Shown one piece after another: positions 10,791 to 22,933 of a DNA stretch of 64,000 nucleotides. Within the stretch, counting starts at the first letter, position 1. Every line of letters begins with the position of its first letter. The notes below the pieces were generated by a model. It searched no databases. It was given only the letters and a program-made list of their open reading frames with translations, and was not told where the DNA came from. Origin of the DNA: Limonium bicolor. Taxonomy: Eukaryota > Streptophyta > Magnoliopsida > Caryophyllales > Plumbaginaceae. A program made the translations under genes and the position numbers. The stretch lies in the NCBI GenBank assembly GCA_023374045.1, contig CM041777.1:86236300-86300299 (forward strand), in the 5' to 3' direction.

Positions 10791-13488
10791 CCTTGGTTGG
10801 GCATTTGGGTTGAATTGGGCCGAGTTGGGCCTTGGTCAAGTGGGGTGAAAACTGCTTTTGTTTGTGATTGGCTAAAAATTGTTTTTGGGCTAAATTGGTC
10901 TTTTGGGACTGATTCGAGATTGGGGTGAGTTTAGGCCTTATGTGGGTCTTGGGATTTGATTTGGATTTTGGGGCCTGATTTGGTTTTAGGCCGAATTGAC
11001 CTATGGGCCTTATTGACTTGGGCTGATTTGTGAGATATTAACAAGTGAATGAGATTGATTTATTGGTTTATTAACTCTTGATTATGGGTGTGTTAAAGGC
11101 AAAGGGGGATTCCACCCACATAAAACGAATGAGAGACCCGCTAGGCATGGGGTGGTTTCGCATCCTAAGCCCTCCTAAAATGGCCTTAAGGGCTTGTTTT
11201 TTGAAGTTTTTGTTCTTATATACATATAATGGTGGTTAAGATATTTTCTGAAGTTATAGGAGATTATTGCCCCACGAAACGAATGAGAGACCCGTTAGGT
11301 GTGGAGCGATAATACATCCAAAACTTTTCTGTCAGTAAAAAGGTTCTATAGGGTAAATAACTAGGATTAACGAATCAATCAATTGCAGGGTTGCGAGAAG
11401 GGCATATACGTGAGATAACACGTGTACAATGGAGCATATACAATGGAGCAAAAGCGACGAAAGCATAACAAAGGCAAAACAGAACCTCTATAAAAATTGA
11501 AGATGATATTAAGACAACGAAAATAGCATAACAAAGCAAGACTTTGCAATTAAATGAGTTGGTTTCAAGTGAAGACTAGATTAGAATCACGCTTTTTGAA
11601 TCAATTTCAAAAATGAATCTATACGCAAGGAGCAAACAGCAAACAATAATGCTAGGAAGTAAACAAGTTGTCGGTCATAATCAAAAGGAACTTTAAGTAA
11701 TATAGAAAACCAACCTACGGGGTGGCCTGCCCCCGGTTTTATATTTCGAACAAGTATGAGAAACTTTTCCGAGCCGAATAGGGGTCATACGATCATAATC
11801 TTGCCTTAGTCATGTACAATCAGCAACATATCTCATCCAAATAGGGAGCAACCATGGCATGGCACCTAAGAGTCAACATTTCCAGCCCACATGTAAAGCG
11901 AACACATGCACCTCGATCAAGAAAAAGATCAAAAGAGTTAAAAGATGGGGAAAAAGCTAACCTTGTCTTGAAACATCATACATATGAATGAAGTTTATAA
12001 AACATTAAGCATCTACCAATAACCACGAAGGGCCCGAGTCAACCACAGTAACATCGAAAGAGACCAGCAGGATCTCAAGTCAAAGTGCAAAGATAGCATC
12101 ACCGACATCAGTAATAAAAGGGGACCTGAAGCAACTTAAAGGGCCAGCAAGATTCCTAAACCCCTGTCAAAAGCGCAAGGGGCAAATTCCTCGCTGAAAC
12201 GAACAACTTCCAAACCAATCGATGTACAAAGAGATATGATTAATGATTAAATGAGCAATTCTCAAACGAACAACATCGAGCAAATGGAATAAATGGAGAG
12301 AATAAGTGTAATTTCCAAACCAGCACAATGCATAAAGGGCAAATTCTCAAGCATTATAATTCAGTTTACTCGTGGGGTTTCCATAAACAGGTGTAGTTTT
12401 TCGGTGCCCTGGTGCGGTCAAATTTCAAACCCGAGGTCATGTCCCCAGACTACTGTACATGTCAACAGACAGCGAAACAACACATGGTCATACAGTAACA
12501 GAAAACAGATTACAAATGGGGAAATCAAATTCCCGGGCAGCTTGGAGTCGACATCAGCATGCTACGTTTGAATCAATCAATGAAAGTGAAAAATTTAAAC
12601 ATAACCTGTAACTCAATCAAGAAGAAAACAACATTATACTATTGGGGCTACAACTATGGCACATAAAGACTCGATCCAATACTTGATAAATACAAGGTAA
12701 TTGACAAAGAAGAACAAAGAGAAAAAAAAAGGCAGTCAATATATTTCAATAAGATTAATTCGGTAGCAATGTTCATAATAGAAAAGATACTAATTGATAA
12801 AGGAAATGACAAATGGAAATAAGTCTCAAACGCTGAAAAGTCAGATTTAAATGATTTTTTATTAAAAAAAAAATTACAGATTCTGTTAACGTATCCTTAA
12901 TTTTTTTTTTACTCTAGGTTCAAACACTATTATTAATTACAGAAACTCTAATCTAAAACATATACAACAAATTGCAACTTTCCACTCTTTTCTTTTTCTC
13001 TCTCTTTTTTTTTTATAGAAAATTAATCAAGCCAAAAAAAAAATGACAAAAAGAACAAATAACGCCCCACTCTTCTAGTTACCAGATTAATCAAAGAGTC
13101 CACAAGTTTTGAGTAATGGAACCGTAAAACTGGCATAAAAGCGAAGACCAATACATGAAGAACATATTGCATGCTCACATAGAGTTAACCGGTAATATGC
13201 TCACAGAATCAACGTAAAAGACACCGGCAAACCAAAACACCGGATGTACATACATCTCAATCGACACATGATGATAGAAATTAAACGAAACATGTGTAAG
13301 GCTTCACCGAGTTCAGATTTCGGTACCGCACAAAGAGAGCTACGATTTCCAGAAGAAGGAGAATGAAGAAGACCGTGAAATCCCTGAGTGCTGGTGGTTT
13401 GCGCTTTCCATCCTCATTTTCGGTGTTGCCTTGCGTACGAGATATGGTAGTCCCTTGTTTCGCCGGCGAGGTTATAAAATACCGTCAT

Positions 13489-13860
13489 GAAGAGCAGTGA
13501 ACAGGAGCTGAGCATATGCTCCTTGTTTTACCAGTTGTGAAGAGAAAGAAGAAACAGAGTGTGTATACTACTTGTCTACCAGCCACGTGAATATAAAGAA
13601 CAGAGGAGTATATATATACTCCTTGCTCGCATGCTGCGTGAAGAGAGTGAGCAGACAAGCACGTTTGTTCCTTGTTAACAGCCACGCGAAGAGGAACAGA
13701 TATGGAGCTGAAATGATGGTGCAGGGCTTGTATTTGAGTTCACCAGTTGGGTGTGAAGAAGAGAATGAACTGCAGACGTGTATGCTTCTTGACACCAGCC
13801 CTGTGAAGTGAACCAGAGATAACGCAGGTATATTCCTTGTTCACCAGCTTCAGACAAACT
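13489..13860. repeat. Degenerate ~50-nt tandem repeats in the Ogre-like LTR
   Basis: About seven units begin with GTGAAGAG and carry a CTCCTTGTT element followed by ACCAGCC near the middle. Unit lengths vary from roughly 46 to 66 nt. The many short overlapping ORFs on both strands here are by-products of this repetition. Confidence 0.7.
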
Positions 13861-15028
13861 ATTTGGGTTACAATATTGTCGAGAATGAGAGGGAATGGAC
13901 AGAGGTGCTGATCGGTTCTTTGTTTGCTAGTTTGGGTTGCAATGTTAATGGGAGTGAAGAAAACAGTATAGTATGTTCTGTGACTTGGGAGAATGAAAGA
14001 GGTGCAAACCCATATATTCTTGTACACTGGTTTGGTGTGCCAAAATTACCGAGAATAAGAGCATGAGAGAGGTAAAGAGGTGCATCTTCCTCGTTGGCCA
14101 GTAGTGCAAAATTATTGAGTATGAAGATAATGAAGGAGGCCGATGCTAGAGTGAGAAGAATGAAGGAGACGTGAGCATGATGTTCCTAGTTCGTCTGCTG
14201 GTTTGGCAAAATATCGATGGTGATACAGAGCGTGTTTTGCTCTGGGTAACGAGAATAAAGGGGTGTAGAGCTTCTTTTGCTCTTGATTCGCCGGCGAGAT
14301 TGCAAAATTACCGTCGGTTGAGAGAAAAACGCAGCTCGGGAAGGAGAGGAGCAAAACGTCAGGGAAGGTTTTTTTTTTTTTTTGAGCTTGAAAGAAAACC
14401 GCTAGGATTAGGAGCGGCGGCTGTGCTACTCATTGGGAATGGCGTCGGCTGCTCCTTTTTTTAGGAAGAAGCACTGTAGTGTTCTAGGTTTTTGTTACTG
14501 CTTTTATAAGCAAGTTCAGGTAGGACTGAATATCATATTGGGTGGGGGTGGAGACGAGTTGGGCTGACGAGCGAGTTGGGCTTACATGCTTGGGAAAAAA
14601 AAGGTCATAAGCAATGGGAAAATGAAATCGGTAACAAAACTCGAACCCAAAATCACTTTAACCTTAACAAACACATAAGTCACCGAGCCGGTCTGACTTC
14701 TTTTTTTTTTTATCTTGGCAACAAATAAGTTACAAGTATTTTATTGGAAAATATGCAATGAATAACATGATAACAAAAGCTAAATTGATAACATAAAACT
14801 GGTATTTGTGAAAGCCCCCATTTTTATGTATTAAATTTGCTTTGTTGAAAAAATGTATTTTTACTCTAATGTTCAAAAATTGATTACAAAAATTTGTAAT
14901 AAAACAATGGTTTTATTTGGTACACATGTTAATACATTTTGAAAAAGAAAGACGACGATTTCTCTTATTGATTTTTTTTTCTTCGGAATTTTTCTTATAG
15001 GGTGAGAATTTTTGGTGTCTACAGCCAC

Positions 15029-16971
15029 TACATCTGGCTTGCACTTATGGGTACATTTAATAAACTACGCCTTTTTGCGTTCTTAGCTAGGTTTACTATC
15101 CTCTTATGTGAAGGTTGATATTCCCCGGTAGTCGAGGTGATCATTCCGGGAGTTTCATCCCGTTTGTTGCACATTAACATGTCCACCTTAGGCATCTGCC
15201 TTACCATGTATAGGTTGGGTATTCGTTCCAGCTATCATGTTTTATCCCTCGTGACACTTGAGACATATTCTAAGTCTTTTCTTACTAACCAGTGCACTTA
15301 GCACTTCCTGACTCTTAAACATTTCCTTGAAACGAGTTCACTAACTCATTTAGTCTTGTTGACTTAACTGAGTTCTTTTACTCCAACCATTCTTGGTAAT
15401 CCTTTGCTCTTGCTTGACCTTCAATGTTGACCGTAGTATGGAGTCGACTACTTCCCGTGTTCCGGACTCTACTCGTATACATATGTGGGGTACCCTGCTG
15501 ATACATTGCTACTTACCCGACTAACCCATAAGTAGGTCTGTCAGGCCCACAAGCTCCTATCGGAGTGCGGTCGTCCCACATTTCATTTTTTGTAAACTCG
15601 TAGTGTCCGTCACACGCCTAGATGAAGTATTCTATTGTCAACTCCCTTATATCATCCCATGATAATATGCATTCCGTGCTTCCCGAACTTAATCAAGGGA
15701 AAGTCTATCCACTGTTGTATTACTATGAACTCAATCCATCCCCCCGGGTTGCTACCCTCGGGTTATCCGATCTTCGTCTGGTTGTTCAAAAGTGAACTGG
15801 ATGTAACTTACCTATTATGTGGTGCTGAGGCCGGTGTAGGTCCTCTGGTTTGGTTTAAAAGAAGGTTTGAAACAAAATAGGTTTGAAAGAAAATTTGGTT
15901 TTGAAAGAAAGAGTTTGAAATAAATCTGAGTTTGAAAGAAAAATTCTCGTGGTTTCACAACGTTTTTTTGCCTTAACCAAGTCTAGCTTCTTGCTGACTG
16001 GTGTATTCTCCATTACAAAGGTTAGGCTGTTAAGCCCTTCCACGGTTATGATGATCTCCTTTAACTTCATGTTACTTCACTAAGTACTTTGTATTTGTTA
16101 AAAATTTTCCCGAACAGCCCTGTTATAGCAGCACTTGCCATGGCAAGTGCGCCATGCTAACCGGCTATCGGTTCCACACACACACCGGTTGCGGTATTGT
16201 TTTTACCCGCACTGTCATCAGTGGCCTTGTTGGCCCTTACTTGGTCTTACAGTCTTGACAATAAATTCTCTGGGCAACTTCTCACTGTCTTCACATGATA
16301 ATCATTAACTAGGGTGTTTCCCATTCTTGGAGTCCCCTTTTTACTTAGTATTGTATCCTCTTCGTAGCCCGTTCCACGCATTTGTCGTGGTTACTGAGAC
16401 TTGTCTCTTGTTTGGGGTACTACGTTATAGTTCCTTAGTCGGTTGGTATACCGTTGGTGACATTATTTAACATTTGTGGTCCCGTAGACACTCATCTCGG
16501 GTTCCATTACTTCACTTCTTGCCTGATGCACGGTTGGTGCGTTGCAAGCTGGTTGTTCTCTACTGCTCAGCATGTCGACCCAGGTTGCCAGAAATTCCAT
16601 TCTCTGTTGTGTAGGATTCTTCATTCTTCGCTATTAAATGTGGTTAACATTGTTCAGGTAGAAACCGTCTTCAGGATTCCCACTCTTCGGGATCTACCGT
16701 ATGACAGGTTCTCAGTACTCACAGAGGTACTTAATAACAACCAGATCGGGTTTTCCCGAGTAAGAGAGGACTTCCATCTCTCTGGCGTTCTTTTCCAAGT
16801 TATAAAACAGGGATTGTGGAGTGCGGGAAGGAGATTGTAGGTTTCTAGTACGCACTGATAATTCCTAACTAGCGTATCTCTCACGCTATCACTCAACCCT
16901 TAACCCCAAGTACTAAAATTCTAACTCGGTACTTCCCAAGCTCGGTAATTCAGTCATCCGAGCGATACTTC
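15029..16971 (-). mobile_element. Internal region of the non-coding long-LTR element, right segment
   Basis: This is the primer-site-proximal part of the element interrupted at 9339-15028. No gag motif is visible where gag should start; the longest minus-strand ORFs (for example 16654-16896 and 15855-16070) match no family I recognise. A short TTTGAAAGAAA repeat block lies at 15855-15945, and a perfect 20-bp palindrome at 16131-16150. Confidence 0.5.
16131..16150. repeat. Perfect 20-bp palindrome in the leader region
   Basis: GCACTTGCCATGGCAAGTGC equals its own reverse complement. It lies about 820 bp from the primer site, on the leader side of the element. Confidence 0.95.
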
Positions 16972-16983
16972 GCTCTGATACCA
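16972..16983 (-). promoter_or_regulatory. Primer binding site, initiator tRNA-Met type
   Basis: The plus strand has GCTCTGATACCA, the 3' end of plant initiator tRNA-Met. Read on the minus strand it is the common TGGTATCAGAGC primer site, five bases from the LTR. It sets the element on the minus strand. Confidence 0.9.
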
Positions 16984-18851
16984 CTTTTTGTAACACCCCA
17001 ACTAACAACATCACGCTTAATAACAAACTGCAGCGGAAAACTTAACTCATTGGTGTTACACGCCGTTAACCACTCACGTGGCTAACAAGGCTAATACATA
17101 TACATTGTATCGGTCTGATGGACCAGATTCCCGAGCAACTACACATTACAAACTCTTCCCATTACCAACAACATTATACATTTACATTCCAACTGTACCG
17201 AGTATTTACAAACTAATACCGTCAACAATTTCGGTCTTACTACACCTACAATACATACTCAAACAATTAAACTACCCATGTGAAACAACCACCCCGTCCT
17301 ACTCTCGAACGGCGTCCAGCACCTTGTACCTGGAAATAAAGAGAGAAAGGGTGGCCCCCAAGGGGGCTCAGCACAATGCTGGCATGGTAATCGTGCAGCC
17401 CGCATGCTACCGGGCCACGCACAACTAATTGTCGTCTAAACATGCGGTTAATTATACTTAAATCATGCATGGGAGAACTATAAACACATAACAGATTCAC
17501 AAACATACAACCCACACAAGCATAGCAACAACAACACACATACACATTAGGAACGAGTCCTTTGAGGGAAACGAACCAAGCATTAGTTAGCCAACTTAGT
17601 GGGCCTAGAGAACAATTTCAGTCTCATGTTAAGCTCGTTACAAGATAACATAATTAAATGTGTCGGTCTTAGTATAGAACCGATCACACCATCTCACCAT
17701 TATTTTGTTTAGAGGTGTCGGTCTTTATATAGAACCGAACACACCATACACCACAACTTATTTAGAAGTGTCGGATACAGTGACCCAATCACTTCTTATA
17801 CATAATCCCCCTAGCCGAATAACAATCGGGTAGGAAAGCCATTGATCTTAGGCTTGTGGGTGATTGAAATCCAAGAAGGAAAAACAATCAATAAAAGAGT
17901 GGGAGTCGAAGTGAATATAAACATCAACTCCCAAACAAACTTTACACATGATTCCCCCTAGACCGATCATCAGTCAGAATAGGTTAGCTTTGGATTAAGC
18001 TAGTGGGAGATTGAAGACCAAGAAGGGAATCAACCATAACTGAGAGGGAGTCAAAGAAACTTTATACATCAACTCCCAAACAACACGCGCGACCGGAACA
18101 CTCCGGATTCCTCACCCCCATTAGTACATATATTTATAAATATATAGTTAGAGCTCCATTATGGAACCTATCACATCCACACACCATAAGGTACTACAAC
18201 CGGGTTAAACACACAAGGGAGGTAAACATACCTACACGCACAATCAACACACAACCAACTCACGCATAGCCGTGGTTAGAACGTTCCCATGGTTTGGGTC
18301 ATTAAAACCGAATACCGAGCACTTATGTGATCCTAGATTTGGTTAGCTAAGGTTTAACACATATTTGAGGTTAAACGGTATCGGAGACTAAATACACCAC
18401 ATAAATGAATTACTGTAAACTCATTTCATGTTTTACTCTTACAAGGTGGCAAACACACAGAAAAAAAACACATTGGCATGCAAGCCGGTGTAATCCGGTA
18501 GGACACAGGTTGCAAGAAAACCATACCTGTCACCGAGGCCCACTCTATTGTGTCCTATGTTCCTCGAACAATCCTTGAACAACTGGTAACATTACAATTA
18601 CTTTCATTAACATTGGGGTAATATGTTGTTTAACGTCTAATGCGCCCATAGTTAACCCCGTCATCCCGTTACACTTAATTTTACTCTTGTGATCTTAAGT
18701 TCATAACTCTCACATCAAACCTAACACTTGTTTACACATTTTAAGGCCTTTACATGTCACCAAACAAGGCCTAAACATCACCTAAAACCATTACCATTCA
18801 ATCCCCCATCATTAGAAGCCTTAAACAAATTTTTTTCCTTCTCTCTAGTCT

Positions 18852-18958
18852 GGACCGCCCCTCTGGGGAGGTCCCAGGGGCGGTCCACAACAGAAGCCAC
18901 ACTCATACTGCAGAATTCGACTGGACCTCCCCACAGGGGCGGTCCCTAGGGGCGGTCC
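18852..18958. repeat. Two-unit hairpin array in the LTR
   Basis: Hairpins occupy 18852-18886 (35 nt) and 18923-18958 (36 nt), separated by a 36-nt spacer. The arms are GGACCGCCCC with GGGGCGGTCC, perfect in the first unit and with one mismatch in the second. An inner GGTCCC is present in both loops. Geometry matches the arrays at 6157 and 61897, while the arm sequence differs. Confidence 0.92.
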
Positions 18959-20008
18959 AGAACAAACCCCATTTTTCAAAGTGCTTTTCTCCTCATTTTG
19001 AACTCCAAATTCACCCCAATCTTTTCCTAAGCATTACACATGTTTTCCCACATGTTTTAACATCTTTTTGGCACACTAAAACCCTCTCTAATCATCCCAA
19101 AAACTCATTAAACTTTTACACAAACTTTTACTAAATCCTTGACACTTAGAACATTTTACTTACACTTGTAACTTGTAATTTTTGCCTAAAACTTCCACTA
19201 ACCAAAGTGTTCTTCCACCACAAGAAAACCACTCCTAAAGCATCATTTTGCATCACACTCATCCCCTTTACACACACTCCTCAAGTCTTTCCCACAAGTT
19301 CATAATTAAACCTTCACAAGGCATTACACTTCCATTGTTCACCAAACTTTGCACAAGATCAAACCACATTTCCACCATGACCTTGGTGTATCTAGAAATC
19401 ATCCATTAGTTCTCTAAATCTCCAAGACTATGCCCAAGGCATCTTAACACTTAAGAACACCTTAGCTCACTTTCTTTCACCATCTTAACACTTAACAATT
19501 CCTAGTACCTTCTAGGTCATAAAATCTCATTAGAACACATAAACTCCTTTGTTTATCAACTAAATTTTGCCATATCTTCTCTTGTATCACCTTACACCAA
19601 AACACATAGTTTTCCACTTTTATACAATCCAAGAACACTCAATCCCTTAATACACATTCTTACACACAAACATATGGTTTTTCATCCTTTAACCATCAAA
19701 GACATTCACCTTAACAAGAGATGTTCTTTACACACAACTAAACCTTTAAACTACACTACATCACAATATAGTGCATAAACTTAAATTGCTTGGCACTTAG
19801 GCCCTTAAATTTCTTTAAACTTAAACACTGAATTTCCCACATAATAATTGCCTTCAACCTGCAATTACACACAACAATGCTCCCATGTCCTTTTAGTCCA
19901 CCTTGTGGATAATTTTCTAGCTCATTTCCCATTGGCTCTTTAGGTTATTTATTAAGCAAATATAGCTCAATTTCCTAGTACAATAAACCACATTAAGAGA
20001 GGTCATTT

Positions 20009-20011
20009 ACC
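20009..20011 (-). promoter_or_regulatory. Conserved LTR 5' splice-site motif (second)
   Basis: On the minus strand ACAAAGAG|GTAAATG ends a block that resembles the block ending CTCAAG|GTAAGAG at 62911 in the 61-kb LTR; both blocks start with a CCGATTTT segment and are rich in GAAA. A TTAG acceptor lies upstream at about 20095. This would be the end of a second exon. Confidence 0.45.
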
Positions 20012-20203
20012 TCTTTGTTTTCTAAGCTTTCTCACTTGTTTTCTCTTGTTTTTCTTGATTGAAAATCGGCAAGGAGCTTTTATCACTTGTCAACCTTCTA
20101 ACCAATACACATATAAGGGTAATGAGCATTAAGTTTAATACTCAAACTCATAATTAAACCCCTAGGTTTACATAAGTGTCTTAAAACACTAAAATTGATG
20201 TTT

Positions 20204-20206
20204 ACC
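20204..20206 (-). promoter_or_regulatory. Conserved LTR 5' splice-site motif (first)
   Basis: On the minus strand the sequence is CCAAAG|GTAAAC. The same string occurs at the matching place in the 61-kb LTR (63104-63115), and a related CTAAG|GTAAAA lies in the plus-oriented LTR at 60020-60030. It lies 480 nt downstream of the TATA-like box. Splicing is inferred from the motif and its conservation. Confidence 0.5.
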
Positions 20207-21537
20207 TTTGGAACTTGAAAGAGAACTTGAATAAGTGGCAAGATAGGACTCCTCATAGTCCTTTGAAGTTTGAATTAAGCTAAGAAGAGAGCAAGGTAAT
20301 GCACCATTAAGGGATGAATTTTCAGTTATACACAAAAATGGAGGGAAACATGGTTTTTCTTTGATTTACCTTACCTTGAAGCAAAGAAGAATGACAAGGC
20401 ATGAAAAGATGAGCTCAAGCTCCATCAATGGAGATTATTCATGGCACCAAAATGAAGTTCTTGAAGATTTGAAAAGATAGAAGTGTAGAGTTTGGTCTAA
20501 CTAAGACAAAGGTAGTCTTGAAATTGATTTTGGAGCATGGAATCATAAGTTACAAGTAAAAGAAGATGAAGAATGAGTGTGGACTGTAGCAAAACGAATT
20601 TTCTTGGGAGGATGAAGATAGATGACGTGGGAACCAAGGAGAAAGAAGAGAATGAGGAGAGAGGTAGTCTTTTGGAGATACTTATGTTATAAAGGTATTT
20701 TCTCTTTTACTTACTTTTCTTCTTCCTTTTTAATTAACTAGCACATGGTGGTGAGTCACCACATAGAAAACCGTCCCCCTCCTTTAATTAATATACATAA
20801 GGCCTTGTTTGGCCAATTAAACAACTTATGTTGACTTATAACTTAAACTAGCACTATTTGAGCACTATTCACAAATTAAGGCACATATTTGTGAAATTTT
20901 TGATTTCCCATTGATTTAAACTTCCTAATGTGATACTAAGTAGTACACATGTTGATTAAAGAGTAATGATGGACATTTAGCCACTCAAAACCCATTTCCA
21001 AGACAATTTTTCAAAAATGTGCTTTAAGGCTCCTTAAAGCACATTTTGTGTTTTAGCTTGTTTCCAAGCTTGGTTTTATTTAGGAATTGATTTAACATGT
21101 TCATTAGCATGTTAATAAGGTCTAGGAATGACCTTTAGGTCTTATACAAGGTTACACCAAGTCTATGTCAAGTATTTGCTGAAATTGACTTTATGGTGTT
21201 TTCTTGTGGTTTGTTTGATTTAAATTGTCTACCAATGTTTCTTAAGGACTTAATTAGCCTTATTAATTCATAATTAAATATTATTAAGTCTTGGTAGGCT
21301 CTTTGGGTCCTAACCAAGTTCATTCCAAGCTTAGAGCATGTTTTTGCTCAAACTGTCTTAGTAGTACTTTATTGTTTTTTCTATGGCTTAAATTGTTCAC
21401 TCATGTTTCTAAGTCACTTTTTAGCCTTAACATACCATAGTTTAACATTTAAACAACATATCATGGTTTGGAATATTTCACTCCTCTAATAAAGCCACAA
21501 TCATCATTCTAGATTCCCCTCTGTAAGACGCAACACA

Positions 21538-21934
21538 TGTATATTTTTTCCTCTTTTTTTTCTTTTCCTTCTATTTTTGTTCTTTCATTTATTTTTCCTT
21601 ATTTATTTACCACATGTTCACATCTATCTATCTCCGTACTATACCCTGGCGCAAGAGCCAGGTCTCTTTTAACTAATACCCTAGCACAAGAGCCAGGTCT
21701 CCACGCCGATATATATCAACCTTTAGAAGCGGTACAGAATGTATATGACAAATTGTGACAAAAAACAGTTCTCTTTTAACTAATTACAATTTCAACAGTT
21801 TGAAACACAATCTACCTACTGTATGGGGTTCTCACTGTACAACTGCACAATCAGTTTTGAAAGAAAGAAAGAAAAATCTCATAATATCTGGATCTTCTCA
21901 ATCCTCTCCAGCCTTGCTTACACGTTATCAGATC
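21538..21934. other. Short spacer between LTR and CDC20 relic
   Basis: The stretch begins with a pyrimidine tract. A CAAGAGCCAGGTCTC element with flanks is duplicated at about 21642-21670 and 21675-21702. I see no gene. Confidence 0.5.
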
Positions 21935-22676
21935 TCAACGGATGCGATTGACATTAGCAAATGGCTCAGCACTTGCCTTCGAAGCAGGTTTGGCCACTTC
22001 TGGCACTCCTAACACATTCTAGAACCTCAGCGTCTCATCACCTGCAGTAGAGGCCACTACACCATCAGGGCTCTGAGCCATGAAAAGAACTCTGGAGGTG
22101 TGTCCAGTAAGCTCAGCCATCTTAACCATAGATGGATACTTCCACAAAGTGAGCTGGTTATGAGTGAACGGAGCTCTCTATCGTTCTTGCTCCATAGAGA
22201 ACAGACCTGAGATCCGGTATCAACAGAGTTCAAACAAGCGCCTGTGTGGGTGTTCCATAACTTGATAGTTCTATCATTTCCACCTCCACCACTAGCAAGT
22301 AAATTCCCCTGCAACGGGCACCAAGCAAGGGCTTTCACTGCTGCTGTGTGATCTTCGAGCATGTGGAGACACTGAGTAGCTGAGTTGGATGAAGCGGTTG
22401 ACCTGTCTCGTATGTGCAGAAGGTTGTCATTTTCACCACTTGCCAACTGCTGCCCTGAGGCTGACCATTTCAGTCCACACACTTCTTGTTGATGACCTCT
22501 GTATGTTGAGACAATGTGGTCTCTCACCCTCACGTCATTGTTAAAGATCTTTCCATCCATTCCTCAAGTGGCGGACCTAGAAACAAAAACCTGTGGGGAC
22601 AATATTGAAAATGTTGCTTCTCGGAATGAAATAAAGACCATATAATTATTTCTTATGGACCTTTATCATCTACGAA

Positions 22677-22903
22677 ATACTACTCTCTCGATTCAACAAT
22701 ATCAGTTGTTTTAGAAAACTCTTAATAAGTAGATTAATGACGCATGTACTCCTATTTTTTACTTTACTATCTAGATAATAATTATTTTTGTGTTTAATAG
22801 TAAAGTCAAAGTGGAAAAAGTGTGTCAATAAACTAGAATGACTAATATTTTTAAACAAAGTTTAGATAATAAAATGATAAATATTATTAAACGGATGGAG
22901 TAC
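22677..22903. mobile_element. Stowaway-like MITE within the hAT element
   Basis: The ends TACTCTCTCGATTCAACAAT and ACGGATGGAGTA form degenerate Stowaway terminal inverted repeats around an AT-rich core of about 200 bp. TA borders are present on both sides. Confidence 0.65.
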
Positions 22904-22933
22904 ATAATAATATTATTGTTAGTGAACTTAAAG

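Larger units (their letters stand above)
9339..15023 (-). mobile_element. Ogre/Tat-like solo LTR, 5.7 kb, flanked by GCCAC duplications
   Basis: The unit begins TGTGGAGGG and ends GGTGTCTACA on the plus strand; on the minus strand it starts TGTAGACACC, as LTRs of the Ogre/Tat lineage often do. The 5-bp sequence GCCAC sits immediately before (9334-9338) and after (15024-15028). No internal region or second LTR is present, so this is a solo LTR left by LTR-LTR recombination. A length of 5,685 bp is exceptional for most families but normal for Ogre. It contains several tandem-repeat blocks and two copies of a CCCGYTAGG-type motif near 11136 and 11290. The lineage is inferred from length and terminal sequence. 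Confidence 0.75.
16989..21537 (-). mobile_element. 5' LTR (~4.5 kb) of the non-coding element
   Basis: The LTR starts TGTAACACCCC five bases after the primer site. Its most likely outer end is in GACGCAACA/CA at 21535-21537, giving TGTTGCG as the start on the minus strand. It is related to the LTRs at 58.5-60.6 kb (opposite orientation) and 60.6-64 kb (same orientation): all share a CACCAAACAAGGCC block, AAAGCACATTTT palindromic sequence or the splice-like sites described below. On the minus strand a CCTTTATAAC box (20686-20695) is a likely promoter. It includes a two-unit hairpin array at 18852-18958. Confidence 0.75.

Noticed and set aside
13485..14464. Cluster of overlapping 60-97-codon ORFs on both strands
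   Set aside because: They follow from degenerate tandem repeats in the Ogre-like LTR and have no conserved domain.
16972..16983. tRNA-iMet gene fragment
   Set aside because: Only the 3'-terminal 12 nt are present, next to an LTR; it is a primer binding site. The same holds for 28009-28020, 49459-49470 and the tRNA-Asp end at 4891-4908.
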